64,000 nucleotides of DNA from Axinella damicornis. Taxonomy: Eukaryota; Porifera; Demospongiae; Axinellida; Axinellidae. The stretch spans positions 3,042,164 to 3,106,163 of the forward strand of contig OZ007517.1 in assembly GCA_963931865.1 (NCBI GenBank). Reading direction: 5' to 3'. Positions 1 through 11,700 of this stretch are shown here, one piece after another. Below the pieces are notes generated by a model. It was not told the origin of the DNA. It saw nothing but the letters and a program-made list of their open reading frames with translations, and did not search any database. Each line of letters starts with the position of its first letter. Position 1 is the stretch's first letter. A program made the position numbers and the translations under genes.

Positions 1-36
1 CCCCCTCCCCTCACACCCAACATTCCCCTTACTTAC

Positions 37-1201
37 CAATCAGCTCAGCCTGGTTGGTGGGCGGAGTGAACTCGGGATCGTTCATCAGTTCATCAGCCGA
101 AGGAGCATTGGCTAGGTTGTCCTGACCCAGGATGGCCGTGATGGCTGCATCGAGATCATACCTCACTTCTACCAGTACACGCTTGAGTTTGTCCTCGGAG
201 TGGTTGGGAAACAGCATCGTGAGGTCTTGTAGCTGTCTACCTTCGTCCCTTTGCAGTGGTGAGAAAGCATTGTGTTCAGGAGGAGCTGCTTGCTGTGCAT
301 GTCGGCTGCCTCGTACTGTACTGGCGCTTCCTTGACCTTCGGTGATGTTCCGTGGGGTCCGAATGTCAACCCTGGGTTGGCTAGCCGGGAAAGAAGGATG
401 GTAGTTGCTTGGTTGCTGTTCTTGGTGTCTGGCACCACTGCTGCCGCCTGTACTGATCCCTCCTTGTGATCTTTGCTTGTTGGACCGATAATCATTGGAG
501 GCTGGTGTGCTAGCGTGTTTCGGATTGGATTGATATTCCTGCCATTCATTTTGCTGTTTCTGCCCTGAGGTAGATGATTTTTGATCACGCTGGAGGCCCT
601 CCATGGACGGAGGTTCACTGAAGAACTCTCCATCTCTGTGGAGTACGTCTTTCAGGCTGTCACCACTAATGAAACCCATAGCCTGGGGTGGGGTGAGAGG
701 GTGAGGGGGAGGAGAGGGAAGAGGGAGAGAAGGGAGGGGACAGAGAGGAGGGAGGGGGGAGGGGAGGGAGAGGAGGGAGGGGACAGAGAGGAGGGAGATG
801 GGAGGGGAGGGAGAGGAGGGAGGGAAGAACGGAGAGAATGGACGAAAGGGAGGGGTGGTGTGAGGGAAGTGGGGAAGAGGAGGGGGCAAGAGTGAGGATG
901 TCTGTATACCTTTTTAGCCTCATTCCCAGGCTTTTCCCACCTCTAGTTGGATTACAAAGACCTGGGAATTAGGCTACAGTGCCGCTACACCAGAGTATTG
1001 AATGATCAGCCATTGTGCATGTATGACAATGCTCAATTCAGTGCCAGCAATTTCTCAGTGGGGTCAGTGTGGTAGGTGCCCTGGACATACCTCAACTGGT
1101 AGACGGACATCATCCCGGAACAGACCGAGCTCTTTGAAGAAGTTCACAAGCTTGTCCTTGCGCAGCAAGTGGGAGGCGTACACACACTGAGGGAGTGTGT
1201 G

Positions 1202-1281
<80 letters not shown>

Positions 1282-2648
1282 TGTGTGTGTGTGTGTGGGT
1301 GTGTTAAACCTAGAAAGAGTAGCCTCGTTCCCAGGCTCCCTCCAGCACCATGATGAAAAGTACAGATGTGATGAAAAGTACAGAGTACTTTTCATCGCCA
1401 TGCAGGGGAGAGCTTTGGAACACAAGGCTGCAGAAACAGCACTCTTGCCCATTGGGTGACTGAAGTGCCATTTCTGCCAAAAATGGTCAATGAACCAAGC
1501 TGCTATTGGGAATACGTTGCACTAGGTATGGGTATGTGAATGAGATATGAAGCTGGGAATTGTGCCATTGTGGTCAGCATAAACAGAGCTATACCAACAT
1601 TTTATGGATGCTACGATATATCAGGAGCGCATGAGCCGCCGAAGGTGGCTCATGCGCTCCTGATATATCGTAGCATCCATAAAATGTTGGTGTTTCTATG
1701 GTGATGATGTCACCACATACACAACGATTACTTGACGGCATCCCTACTGCATTTTTAACCAGTGTGTTACCCTTATTCTGAGGTTGAAGATGAGAGAGTG
1801 TGGAGTAGGTGGTTCCTCGTCATTCACTGATTCCAGGACTGAGTAGGAAAATTCCTCCAGAGTACGGCTGCAAGGGAAAGTGCACAGGGGTAGCAGAGGA
1901 AGGAGGGAAGGAAGGTACGAAGGAGTGAAAGGGGGATGGGGAGGGGGGGAGGGGGGGGGGGGGGGGGGGAGAAGGAGGGAAGGAAATGATGAAAGGGTTC
2001 ACTCTTAAACTTTCTACTAACTACCATAGTGTCATCAGCGCCCACCATAATAGGTGGTGTGGGGCACATGGCAATATTAAAGTGTTTATTCGAGTGCGCT
2101 GAAACAGTGGAAAACATGATACAGTTGTAGTTTCACCTCTCATTTCACTTATGATTGATTGACCAGCATTTTCATTATTGCCAAGTGCTATGGACTTCGC
2201 TACCGACAAGAATCTAGCTGAGCACAGCTGCCATAATTCGCATCTTTCAATGCAAATCACAGCTGCTGCGGAGAATGGCAGGTGCTAACTGACAACGATG
2301 TGTGAGCGCAAACGACAAAAATAGGCACTCTTGAATGCAAACACTTTAAAGACTGCCCACCACCCTGTTTGGTGATCATATAATGTGCACCGCCCATGGG
2401 CACTCTTTCGCGACACTACGGTAATATACGATGCTAATTGGTCTGGCTACAAGATATGAACCTGCAACAATGTCATACTGGAGGCATTGAGTCTAACTGC
2501 TCCATACTTCATACTTACTCTGGAGTTAACAACCGTACGAAGCTGGACTCCAGTTCAATGGAACCCAACAAGGTCATCATGCCGTTTGAAAGAAAGCAGG
2601 TGAACTCCCGGCTAATGTCGATCTTGCTCTCATCCACCATAATGACCA
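37..2648 (-). CDS. CUE-domain protein, partial (3' end beyond window)
   Basis: Exons I can support, in minus order: 2648-2519 (tentative), 1867-1771, 1186-1091 and 682-37, each with AG acceptor and GT donor. The last three join in frame (97 nt, 96 nt, then phase 0). The 682-37 exon ends at G|GTAAGT, so more exons lie left of base 1. Its C-terminal part carries a CUE-like ubiquitin-binding helix bundle: an LFP turn (MFP equivalent) in 'LTMLFPNHSEDKLKRVL' followed by 'YDLDAAITAIL'. Between the tentative first exon and 1867 at least one exon is missing from my model; a stretch at about 2090-2010 reads well but its phases do not fit. The rest of the protein is polar and Q/S-rich. I do not recognise the family. 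CUE domains bind ubiquitin, so a ubiquitin-linked role is inference. Confidence 0.6.
690..895. repeat. G/A-rich low-complexity tract
   Basis: Imperfect repeats of GGGAGGGGAGGGAGAGGA in the intron before the CUE exon. On the minus strand this forms an unusually long pyrimidine tract ahead of the 682 acceptor. The proline-rich and glutamate-rich reading frames across it are by-products of composition. Confidence 0.85.
1199..1304. repeat. (TG)n microsatellite
   Basis: About 50 nearly pure TG units lying just upstream, in minus orientation, of the 1186 splice acceptor of the CUE gene. Confidence 0.95.
1498..1693. mobile_element. Dispersed-repeat fragment carrying a long perfect hairpin
   Basis: Bases 1498-1590 match part of the ~315-bp unit that is tandemly repeated at 11545-12845 (shared 'tgtgccattgtg..tcagcat' core). 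It is followed by a near-perfect palindrome at 1594-1690 with ~44-bp arms starting CCAACATTTTATGG and a ~9-bp loop. This looks like a miniature foldback element, with no coding capacity. Confidence 0.75.
1900..1978. repeat. Poly-G/GA tract
   Basis: Purine run including about 20 consecutive G. It is in intron sequence of the minus-strand CUE gene and contains no gene. Confidence 0.85.
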
Positions 2649-3655
2649 CTGCAATCCACAGACATGAGAACAGAGATGGGCCAATTGGATCCTCAGAGAT
2701 GAGAGGGAAGACTGTGATCCTAAGAGGTAAGAGCGGTCACTTGTAATCCTCAGAGATGAAAAGGAGACTGGGGTTAGCCTCGTTTCCAGGCCCCGCAAAC
2801 TGCAAGCGACAAAAGCTGGGACGGGGCCTGGGAATGAGGCTAGACTGGGGTCACCTGCGAGATTAGAGGCCAACTCTGATCCTCAGCAGTCTGAGCAAGA
2901 AAAAACAACAAAATGGTGGTATCTGCAATGACTAGTAGAAGATACAGTACCCTTGGCTACATTCATAAGCTGGCACACAATTGATGAACTATACATAGAC
3001 TGATACAGGGACTGGAATGTCCTTTAATGACCACAAAATATATGAAGTGTGCTTCACTGGAACACTAAAAGCTCCATCGAGATCAGGATTGGCTGCATGG
3101 ATTAGAGTGTGTACCTAAATAAAACACATGGGATAATAGAAGGCCTCCACCACTGCCTACAGTTTGTTGTATTCAAGTGGACGATTAGCTGAGTCCGGAA
3201 GCAAAGCTACATGGGTACGTTTACTACGTTACACATTTCTCGTGGTCACCCCAGCCATTGTTCAGACCCTTGAGCCTTCTGTATGCATTAGGGGAGTCTG
3301 GGAACGGGATTAGTCCTCTCCCAGTATCGTGTAGGCATTATAGCAGGTCACTAGGAGCTAACTAGAAATGGCCATTTCTAGCTAGCTCCTAGTGCCCTGT
3401 TCTTGACTGAGGCCGAGGATGTGAGCCTGGCATAACTTGTAAGCTAGCTCTCCCAACCAGTATGGTCTATTTTACCTGATAAGATGTGGGGAAGCTGGAG
3501 AAGACAGCTCACTGCATTGTCTGCATGCAAACACGAAAATGTTTTACTGAGGGGAATACCCAAATCCGAGAATGCATATGACGTCATGGTAAACAGCTAT
3601 ACTCGAACTCACTACAGAATATAATACCCCATTACGGATTACCTAAGTATACGTG
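2649..3655. promoter_or_regulatory. Intergenic interval between divergent CUE gene and FAM32A
   Basis: About 1 kb that must hold the FAM32A promoter and probably the 5' end of the minus-strand CUE gene. It contains a TAGCC hairpin element (2775-2842) and a 46-bp palindrome (3349-3394, arms CACTAGGAGCTA). I see no convincing TATA box and no other gene. Confidence 0.4.
2775..2842. mobile_element. TAGCC-hairpin MITE
   Basis: Starts TAGCCTCGTTTCCAGGCC and ends with its inverted complement. It is flanked on both sides by the 9-bp direct repeat GACTGGGGT, the mark of a transposition event. Confidence 0.85.
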
Positions 3656-6467
3656 ATGGCTGATGCGTATGCAGATTGTGTTGGGGGGTCACTGAAGCTA
3701 AAGGGTGCCGTTAAAGATGGAGGCGTAAAGAAGTGAGTCGTTTGCTGTCGTATTTACATACATGTATCTGTTTGTGTAGTGCGCTCTTTCAACGAAGTGG
3801 GCTTTAATTGGGAAGGTGTTAGCCTAAGGGTTGTCACTCCCAAAGACGCTGTATTCCATGCAGCTAGGACTGGGATCAAAACGTGATTGGGGCGTCAAGG
3901 CCATTATTGGTCAATTAGCCCTTTAACCACCATTGATGGATATGCGGAAGGGAGGGACTGCCATGGGCCTTAGGTAGTCTTGTCATGCTATAATTGGTCC
4001 CCCCCAAAAGCGGTCCCCCTGGACTGTCCACGGCAGAATAATGGTCCCCCCAGGGACCATCCATGGTGCTGTAAGCAGTCCCCCCTTGCCGTAATTGGTC
4101 CCACTAGCTGTTCGCTAGCCCAAGTCACAAATATTCACTGGAGGGTCAACTATGAAGCGAGGAAGCGTAAACAGACGCGAATGGAGAGTCTGCACCGTCC
4201 ATCAGGAGGCCATGTAGTCCAAGTTATACTATCAGGAGCCCATAACGCTCCTGAACGTATTTATAAGTCACGCATGCATGATAGCTACTCGTACTCGCTC
4301 TCACACGGTTTAGCTCAGAGTATGCAACGAAGATAATTTTAATGCTGCTAAACCATTCCTTCGTAGCCAGTGTAGCCTCTATAAGTACAGAAATAAACTG
4401 ATCTTTGCTTACCTGTACGTACCCCGCCGAGCGCTCGTAACAGATCATGCATCTATGGGGTGGGACCAGGTATGGCTGCGATATTTGGTCCGTGGGGGAC
4501 CGATTATTCTGCCGTGAACAGTCCGGGGGGACCGCTTTTCAGGGGGGACTGTCCACGGCGTGACAGTCTAGCGGGCTAGCCCCTCAAATTTTTCCCAGCA
4601 CGGATTGACTCACATGACCGCACGGGGAAAAGAGGGTCTAGAAACTTTGGACCACTTCACTTGGGCTCTACTCAAAATCCAATCAGATTGCAGCTGTCAC
4701 GTGGTGATCTTTCAAATCGCTCGGTACAAGCGTTGAGGACTGTCTGAAGTTGCCTGTGATTGCTGTTCTCCTGCACAACGACCAAACAGACAGAAGTACA
4801 AACAGCCAACGAGGTTAGCGGGCCGGAATCGACTGACTGCAGTTGCACTAATTGGAATGTTATGACGTAAACGCACGTGATGTAAGCTTAATTGCATTCT
4901 TTCGTACCGAGTAAGTGGTCCAAAGTTTCTAGACCTTACTTTTCCGTGCCCGCTACTGAAAGCGATCGCGCGCTGGAGAAAGCGAAGGGCTAGCTTGTTA
5001 GACTAGGGCCTCAGGCAAGGAGTGGTCACACCAATAAGCACCGTACTTAGAGCTGCGACCGGCGATTGTGACCCCATATACGGCAGATGTAGGTGTGGCT
5101 TACATGTACCATATTACTCCATATACTACCAAAACGTCACGCAGTCACGGTGGATTTTGTGATGGCAGTTTAGCAGCGCAGTCACAGGCAGTTTTTGGAC
5201 GGCCACAAACTGTGACCCCGGTCGCAGCTCTAAGTACGGCACGTACATGTATTGGAGTGACCACCCCTTGTCAGGGTACTGGCCGGGGACCATATACAGT
5301 GCCATATATTGTCCGGAGGGACAACTTTTAGCATGACTGGTCAAGATGCTATTCAAAGGGCAAGTTCATTATACTTGGTACGGTCCAACGATTAATATAG
5401 CCTTTTGTAGTGCGTTTGAATCTTACTCTCATGTCATGACTAATAAATTCCTGAGCAACAACCTGATGTATGGCTATGTCCCAGATCCTTTACCTCCGTG
5501 TCTGGTCCCACTCACGGCTGCGACCTGAGGTCATTGGGGTGGTGGGTAGACTCGGTACCAGACCCTCACGTGCGAGGCTAGGTGGCATGTGTACTTTGAA
5601 AGTTGATGTTAGACAGATTGCTCCATGAGTTGATTTTGTTTATTCCATTCTACAAAAATACTGGCTGATTTTTTCGTTGAAAGAGTCAGTGCTCAGTCAA
5701 AGTGAGATGTTGAATCCACAGAAAACATTCTGGGACCAGCTGGGATTTGAACCCAAGACCTGATGAATGCAAGTTACATATAGGTGCTCTTTCCTATAAG
5801 CCACTGGGCCCATGGCGGAGGAGCAGCACACAAGCTGCATACAGCCGCATTGCATGGAGGCCTCAGCTGAATTCCAATTGATTGTCTCTCTCTCTCATAA
5901 TGAAAAGTCTTTGTCCACCGTTCATCTGTCATTGTGAGAAGAAGGTCTATGTTGTTTTGTCCTCTGCAGGAGGAAGAAGAAGAAGAAGGCAAAGGAGGTG
6001 GTGGAGACGATTGAGAGAGTTGAAGAAACCCAGGCAAAGAAAAGCAGCCGAACACCAGCCCAGAAGGCGTTTGAGAAAGTGCAAGAGCAGAGAGTATGTA
6101 AACTGCCAGTGCATGATTAGGTACTCTTTGAAGGCCTGAGAATTGGTAGCAATGGTTGTGTCTGAGAGAACACATGAGCTGCAGTAGCTCTCGGTGTGTA
6201 ATTAATCATCTTGCCTGTCCTTGCTAACAGAAAGCTGAGAGAATTCTGAAGGAGGCACAGAAAACTCACAAGCAGAGAGTGGAAGTGAGTTCATTTTTCG
6301 TGTATGTCTATGTGCTTGAACAGAAGAGGAATGGGGTAGCGTCAGTGCTTGTTCAGGTTTTAGTGTGTGATTGTCTGATCCTGTTTTCTCCTCTGCAGGA
6401 ATTTAATAGTCGTTTGGATGAGCTCACAGAGCACTATGACATTCCCAAAGTCAGCTGGACAAAATAA
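3656..6467 (+). CDS. FAM32A: FAM32A homologue
   Basis: Exons 3656-3732, 5970-6093, 6231-6284 and 6399-6467, all with GT-AG borders and matching phases (77+124+54+69 nt), give a 107-residue protein; the human protein is about 112. It begins MADAYADCVGGSLKLKG, continues with a lysine run, then 'RTPAQKAFEKVQEQR', 'ERILKEAQKTHKQRVE' and ends 'LTEHYDIPKVSWTK', the family's signature C-terminus. FAM32A is a small basic nuclear protein known from late spliceosome structures, where its C-terminal tail reaches the active site and aids exon ligation. AATAAA at 6553 lies about 75 bp before the AP1M1 start, so the two genes are tightly packed head to tail. Confidence 0.96.
3977..4568. mobile_element. Foldback element, GGTCCCC-type inverted repeats
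   Basis: Left arm (3977-4110) holds 'AAAAGCGGTCCCCCTGGACT' and GGCAGAATAATGGTCCCC. The right arm (4455-4568) is the inverted counterpart. The ~350-bp centre has no recognisable gene. It lies in FAM32A intron 1 and abuts a second foldback element. Confidence 0.7.
4563..5006. mobile_element. Foldback element, CTAG..GGCTAGCCC-type
   Basis: Inverted arms 4563-4670 and 4910-5006 share 'TCTAGAAACTTTGGACCACTT' and outer CTAG-rich ends. A related element with GAGGGTCTAG near its arms lies at 35250-35692. It is non-coding. Confidence 0.65.
5016..5271. mobile_element. Foldback element, AGTGGTCACACC-type
   Basis: Inverted ends: 'GTACTTAGAGCTGCGACCGG' on the left and its complement near 5220 on the right. 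A related copy with the same outer design is at 30817-31094. Confidence 0.7.
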
Positions 6468-6552
6468 AGTTTTGTATCTCTGCCACGCCGCATTGTAGCT
6501 CTGTGTCTCTGTGTATTTGTGTTGTTTTCTAATTATGCGAAAATATGCCGTA

Positions 6553-6558
6553 ATAAAA
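6553..6558 (+). terminator. Poly(A) signal of FAM32A
   Basis: AATAAA 86 bp after the FAM32A stop and 71 bp before the AP1M1 ATG. It is the only canonical signal in this short gap. Confidence 0.65.
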
Positions 6559-6628
6559 AATTGAATAGGAGGCAACGCCCACTAGTTAAGACCGCAGTGT
6601 AGTGCAGGCAGACGAAGTTGTCTTCAAG

Positions 6629-8731
6629 ATGCCAGCTTCAGCTGTTTACCTCCTGGACCTAAAGGGCAAGGTACATAGCTAGAGGGAGGGGCCTTGCCCC
6701 TAGGTGACTAGAGAAAGCGGGTGGGTACGGACCTGCCAGCTGAGATTAACCATCCAGTAATCCATTGGGATATCCTTGCCTCAGATCTATGCAGAGTGAG
6801 CATATGTGTATCTTGGAGAGGGTGTTGGCCTCCCTGGTGTAGTACTGATCGATGTTCACAGGGTAGTCACATATATCGCCTGTAGAAGCGTTTGCGACTG
6901 AGATCAAGATGTTGATCTGTTAAAATCATCCTTGATTGAAGCTTTTATTGATTGCTTGATGCAGTGGTTCACAGTACAAAACTGTAGCCAGAAAATCTGT
7001 TGATCTTGTTTGTAGTTTATCTTGATCACTTCAATGTTGATCTCAGATCATTTCAATGTTGATCCCAGAGTGTTGATCCCAGATCAAGTCAATGTCGATC
7101 CCAGATCAAGTCAATGTCGATCCCAGATCAAGTCAATGTCGATCCCAGATCAAGTCAATGTCGATCCCAGATCAAGTCACTGTTGATCCCTGATCACACT
7201 GTTTCATTTGATCCCGTCCACCAAGGCTTCTACAAGCGACACATAAGTGACTACCCCTTGGCAAATGGCAAGGTATCTCTGACTGGCCTCCTATTTGCAG
7301 GAGGAAGCATGTTGTTTTCTTAAGGTTACGGGATACTCGTGCGTGCGCCATGCGAAATGTATTGGAAAGGTATACTTAATTTCTCTAGCCAATAGCATAA
7401 AATCGCTCGAGAAAAGGAGTAAATACGAATTTTTGGTGAACTGAACTGCTCGTTTTTGCACGGCTATACAGCGTATCGGTAAAAGATTCCGCACCTTGTG
7501 ATAGCACACCTCCACCGCCAGAATCAAGTTGCTCACGCTCTTCGTACTAGAGATTTTAGGCTAGAGAAATTAAGTATACATTTCCAATACATTTCGCCCG
7601 GCATGCACACAAGTATCCCGTAACCTTATCCAGAAGCGGGGAGGTAAACTCGCCCTTTTAGCTCTAATTCATGGCTGCAGTGGGTTACTAATATTCCAGC
7701 ACACCCTTGTGCATTTGATGTGAAAGTCGCTCAGTGAACAGAAGTTAGCAAAATGCTTGTGTGGCTTTTGTAACGCAAGCAGTGTATGAGCACTTTTGCT
7801 GAAGTTGGTGTCTTTACTGTGTCCAATTCCAATTCCGGTTCCTATTTAGAGCACATAATATTATTACAACGGCGCTGATTGTGTGTGACTAACTTTTTGC
7901 CTGCCAATCCCCTTTGCCTTTTTCCACGTTGCACTCATTGTTGCTTTGGGGGGCTCTTCCCACCCTTACAGGCCCTGATCTCTCGGAACTACCGCGGTGA
8001 TGTGGAGATGTCAATGATCGACAAGTTCCTCCCAATGGTTTTGGAGGCAGAGGAGGAGGGTAGTGTCTCCCCGATTCTCATCCATGAGAAAGTGACCTTT
8101 GTCTACATCAAACACCAGAACCTCTACCGTATCCTTGGTCGTGGAGGGAGAGAGAGATTGATTGTGGTGATGGGGGGAGGGGAGAAGGGGAGAGGGAAGT
8201 GGGAGAGGTATACTCGTACCTCCATCCACCAGACACAGCATGTCTATAGGAACAGTGTGGTATGGAATATGCTAGCCTCGTTCCCAGGCCGTGTACTGGG
8301 AACGAGGCTAGGAATATGCATGTACTCTGGGAGGTTGTAAATGTACTAGGTATAGTGATTGAGCGTGTTGTCCTTGACTCATCTTTCTCAGTGGTGGCTA
8401 CCACCATCAAGAACGCGAATGTGGCCCTTATATTCTCATTTCTGCACAGAATAGTGGAGGTAAGATGTACAAGAGATTCACTTCAGGGCTTGTGGATGGA
8501 ACTTAAGAAGTGATCAGTGGTAACAAGTGTGTAGGCAGACATTATATTAAGATTTTAACGTGTGTGTGCGTGACAGAAGTGTGGGAGTAGACTAGTGACA
8601 CGCTACCATCGTACTTCAATTTACTGTACCTCGAACTCCGCAAAGAATGTACGAGAACATTGGGCATGGGCTGGAATAGCTTAGGCTACAAGTGGATGCA
8701 ATGGGAGAGCAGCAATCAAAGCGGGCGCAAT

Positions 8732-8764
<33 letters not shown>

Positions 8765-11700
8765 ATCGGGGAGCAGCAGCTGAAGCAGACACAAGCAGCG
8801 AGCAGCAGCCGCAATCGGGGAGCAGCAGTGAAGTGAATCGATGCAATCGGGGAGCAGCAGCTCTCCACAGAGAGCTGTCCGGTGCCGGATTACTCACGCA
8901 GGCGAATGAGGGGGAAGTAGCTGTACAAGCAAAGCGAGTGAAGCTACTTGTACAATATTATCTCAGATCTTGGGCTACAAGTGATCTCTCCTCCCCATCA
9001 CTCCTGTCTCCTCCCCATCACTCCTGTCTCCTCCCCATCACTCCTGTCTCCTCCCCATCACTCGTGTCTCCTCCCCATCACTCCTTTCTCCTCCCAATCA
9101 CTCCTGTCTCCTCCCCATCACTCCTGTCTCCTCCCCATTCCTCCTGTCTCCTCCCCATCACTCCTGTCTCCTCCCCATCGCTCCTGTCTCTTCCCCATCC
9201 CTCCTGTCTCCTCCCCATCCCTCCTGTCTCCTCCCCATCACTCCTGTCTCCTCCCCATCACTCCTGTCTCCTCCCCATTCCTCCTGTCTCCTCCCCATCA
9301 CTCCTGTCTCCTCCCCATCGCTCCTGTCTCTTCCCCATCCCTCCTGTCTCCTCCCCATCCCTCCTGTCTCCTCCCCATCGCTCCTGTCTCCTCCTCATCG
9401 CTCCTGTCTCCTCCTCATTGCTCCTGTCTCCTCCCCATCACTCCTGTGTCCTCTCCATCACTCCCGTCTCCTCCCCATCGCTCCTGTCTCCTCCCCATCA
9501 CTCCTGTCTCCTCCCCATTCCTCCTGTCTCCTCCCCATCACTCCTGTCTCCTTCCCATCGCTCCTGTCTCTTCCCCATCCCTCCTGTCTCCTCTCCATCC
9601 CTCCTGTCTCCTCCCCATCGCTCCTGTCTCCTCCTCATCGCTCCTGTCTCCTCCTCATTGCTCCTGTCTCCTCCCCATCACTCCTGTGTCCTCCCCATCA
9701 CTCCCGTCTCCTCCCCATCGCTCCTGTCTCCTCCCCATCACTCCTGTCTCCTCCCCATCACTCCTGTCTCCTTCCCATCGCTCCTGTCTCTTCCCCATCC
9801 CTCCTGTCTCCTCTCCATCCCTCCTGTCTCCTCCCCATCGCTCCTGTCTCCTCCTCATCGCTCCTGTCTCCTCCTCATTGCTCCTGTCTCCTCCCCATCA
9901 CTCCTGTGTCCTCCCCATCACTCCCGTCTCCTCCCCATCGCTCCTGTCTCCTCCCCATCACTCCTGTCTCCTCCCCATCACTCCTGTCTCCTTCCCATCG
10001 CTCCTGTCTCTTCCCCATCCCTCCTGTCTCCTCTCCATCCCTCCTGTCTCCTCCCCATCGCTCCTGTCTCCTCCTCATCGCTCCTGTCTCCTCCTCATTG
10101 CTCCTGTCTCCTCCCCATCACTCCTGTGTCCTCCCCATCACTCCCGTCTCCTCCCCATCGCTCCTGTCTCCTCCCCATCACTCCTGTCTCCTCCCCATCA
10201 CTCCTGTCTCCTCTCCATCGCTCCTGTCCCCTCTCCCTCCCCCCTCCTCCCCCTTCCTTTCCCTCTCCCTCTCATATCACCCTCTCCCTCCCCCTCCTCC
10301 TCCTCCTCCCTCCCCCCCCCCCCCCCTTCCAATTCCCTCATGTCTCACAGGTGTTCCAGGAGTACTTCAGAGAGCTAGAAGAAGAAAGTATTCGAGATAA
10401 CTTTGTGCTCATCTATGAGTTGCTTGATGAGCTCATGGACTTTGGCTACCCCCAGACGACTGAGAGCAAGATATTGAAAGAGTGAGTGAGAGACAGAGAG
10501 TGAGGAAGGATCGGCCTTGTGTGTCTAGTCAATAGCAGTATGTTTGTAACACGATGTGTATAGGACAGGCCCCTTTCAGGTTGGGGCTGATGCTTGCATT
10601 AGCCCCTTTTGTGTACATGTACATGTACCCAGACTATTCAGCGACAACATGATTTACAATCTCACCTTTTCATCCTCTCTCTTCTCTGTCCTTTCTTCCC
10701 TCTCCCTTCTCTTTGCCTGCTTTCCCTCCCCTCCCCCCTTCCCCCCTCCCCTCCCCCTTCCCCCCTCCCCTCCCCTCCCCCTCCCTTCCCCTCCCCCCTC
10801 CCCTCCCTTCCCCTCCCCCCTCCCCTCCCCTCCCACCCTTCCCTTCCCTTCCCTTCCCTCACCTCTCCCTCCCCTTCCCTCTCTTTCCTCCTTCAGGTTC
10901 ATCACTCAAGAGAGCCATAAGCTGGAAGTAATGCCGCATGTCCCACCAGCGGTGACTAATGCAGTCTCCTGGAGGAAGGAGGGTATCCGCTATCGTAAGA
11001 ATGAGGTGTTCCTTGACGTCATCGAATCTGTCAACCTACTGGTGGGTAGTGTGCAAACTCGAGATACCATATTCGGCCATGCTCACTCTCCCCTCTGTCA
11101 ATCCCCACCCCATCCTTTTCACCCTCTCCATGCCCATGTCATCCTCCTCACACTCCATCCCCACGCCATCCTCCTCATATTCCTCCCCCACACTCCTCAC
11201 TGTCAACGCCAACACACTCCTCACTCTCCTGACACCATACTCCTCACTGTTGATCACCCACTCTCTTCACTCTCCCCACTCCATACACCTCACTCTCCCC
11301 ACTCTACACACCTCACTCTCCCCATCCCACACTCCTTACTCTCCACACATATTACTCCTCACTGCCTCACACTCCTCACTCTTCCGACCCACACTCCTCA
11401 CTCTCCTCACACCATGCTTCTCACTCTCCCCGCCCCACACTTCTCACTCTCCCCACCCCACGCTTCTCACTCTCCCCACTCCTCACTCTTCCCACTCCAC
11501 ACTCCTGGTACGTTAAACTTTGAACAGAGTGTTGCACTAGATATATGACTGAGATATGAAGCGGGGGATTGTGCCGTTGTGATCAGCATTGAAAGTGATT
11601 TCAAATGATGTCCTTAAAATGATTTTTAATTTCGGTCAAATTTTTATCAAAAATCACACTCGACCAAAGGCTATAATCCATGGTTTTTCATGATTTTGGG

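Noticed and set aside
2009..2090. An exon of the CUE gene reading 'FNIAMCPTPPIMVGADD'
   Set aside because: It looks coding and has a TTTCAG acceptor, but no donor gives phases compatible with the neighbouring exons, so it is left out of the model.
8692..10485. 597- and 476-codon open frames rich in Ser/Pro/Leu/His
   Set aside because: They are translations of the 20-bp minisatellite; only the last ~44 codons (10351-10481) are real, as AP1M1 exon 4.
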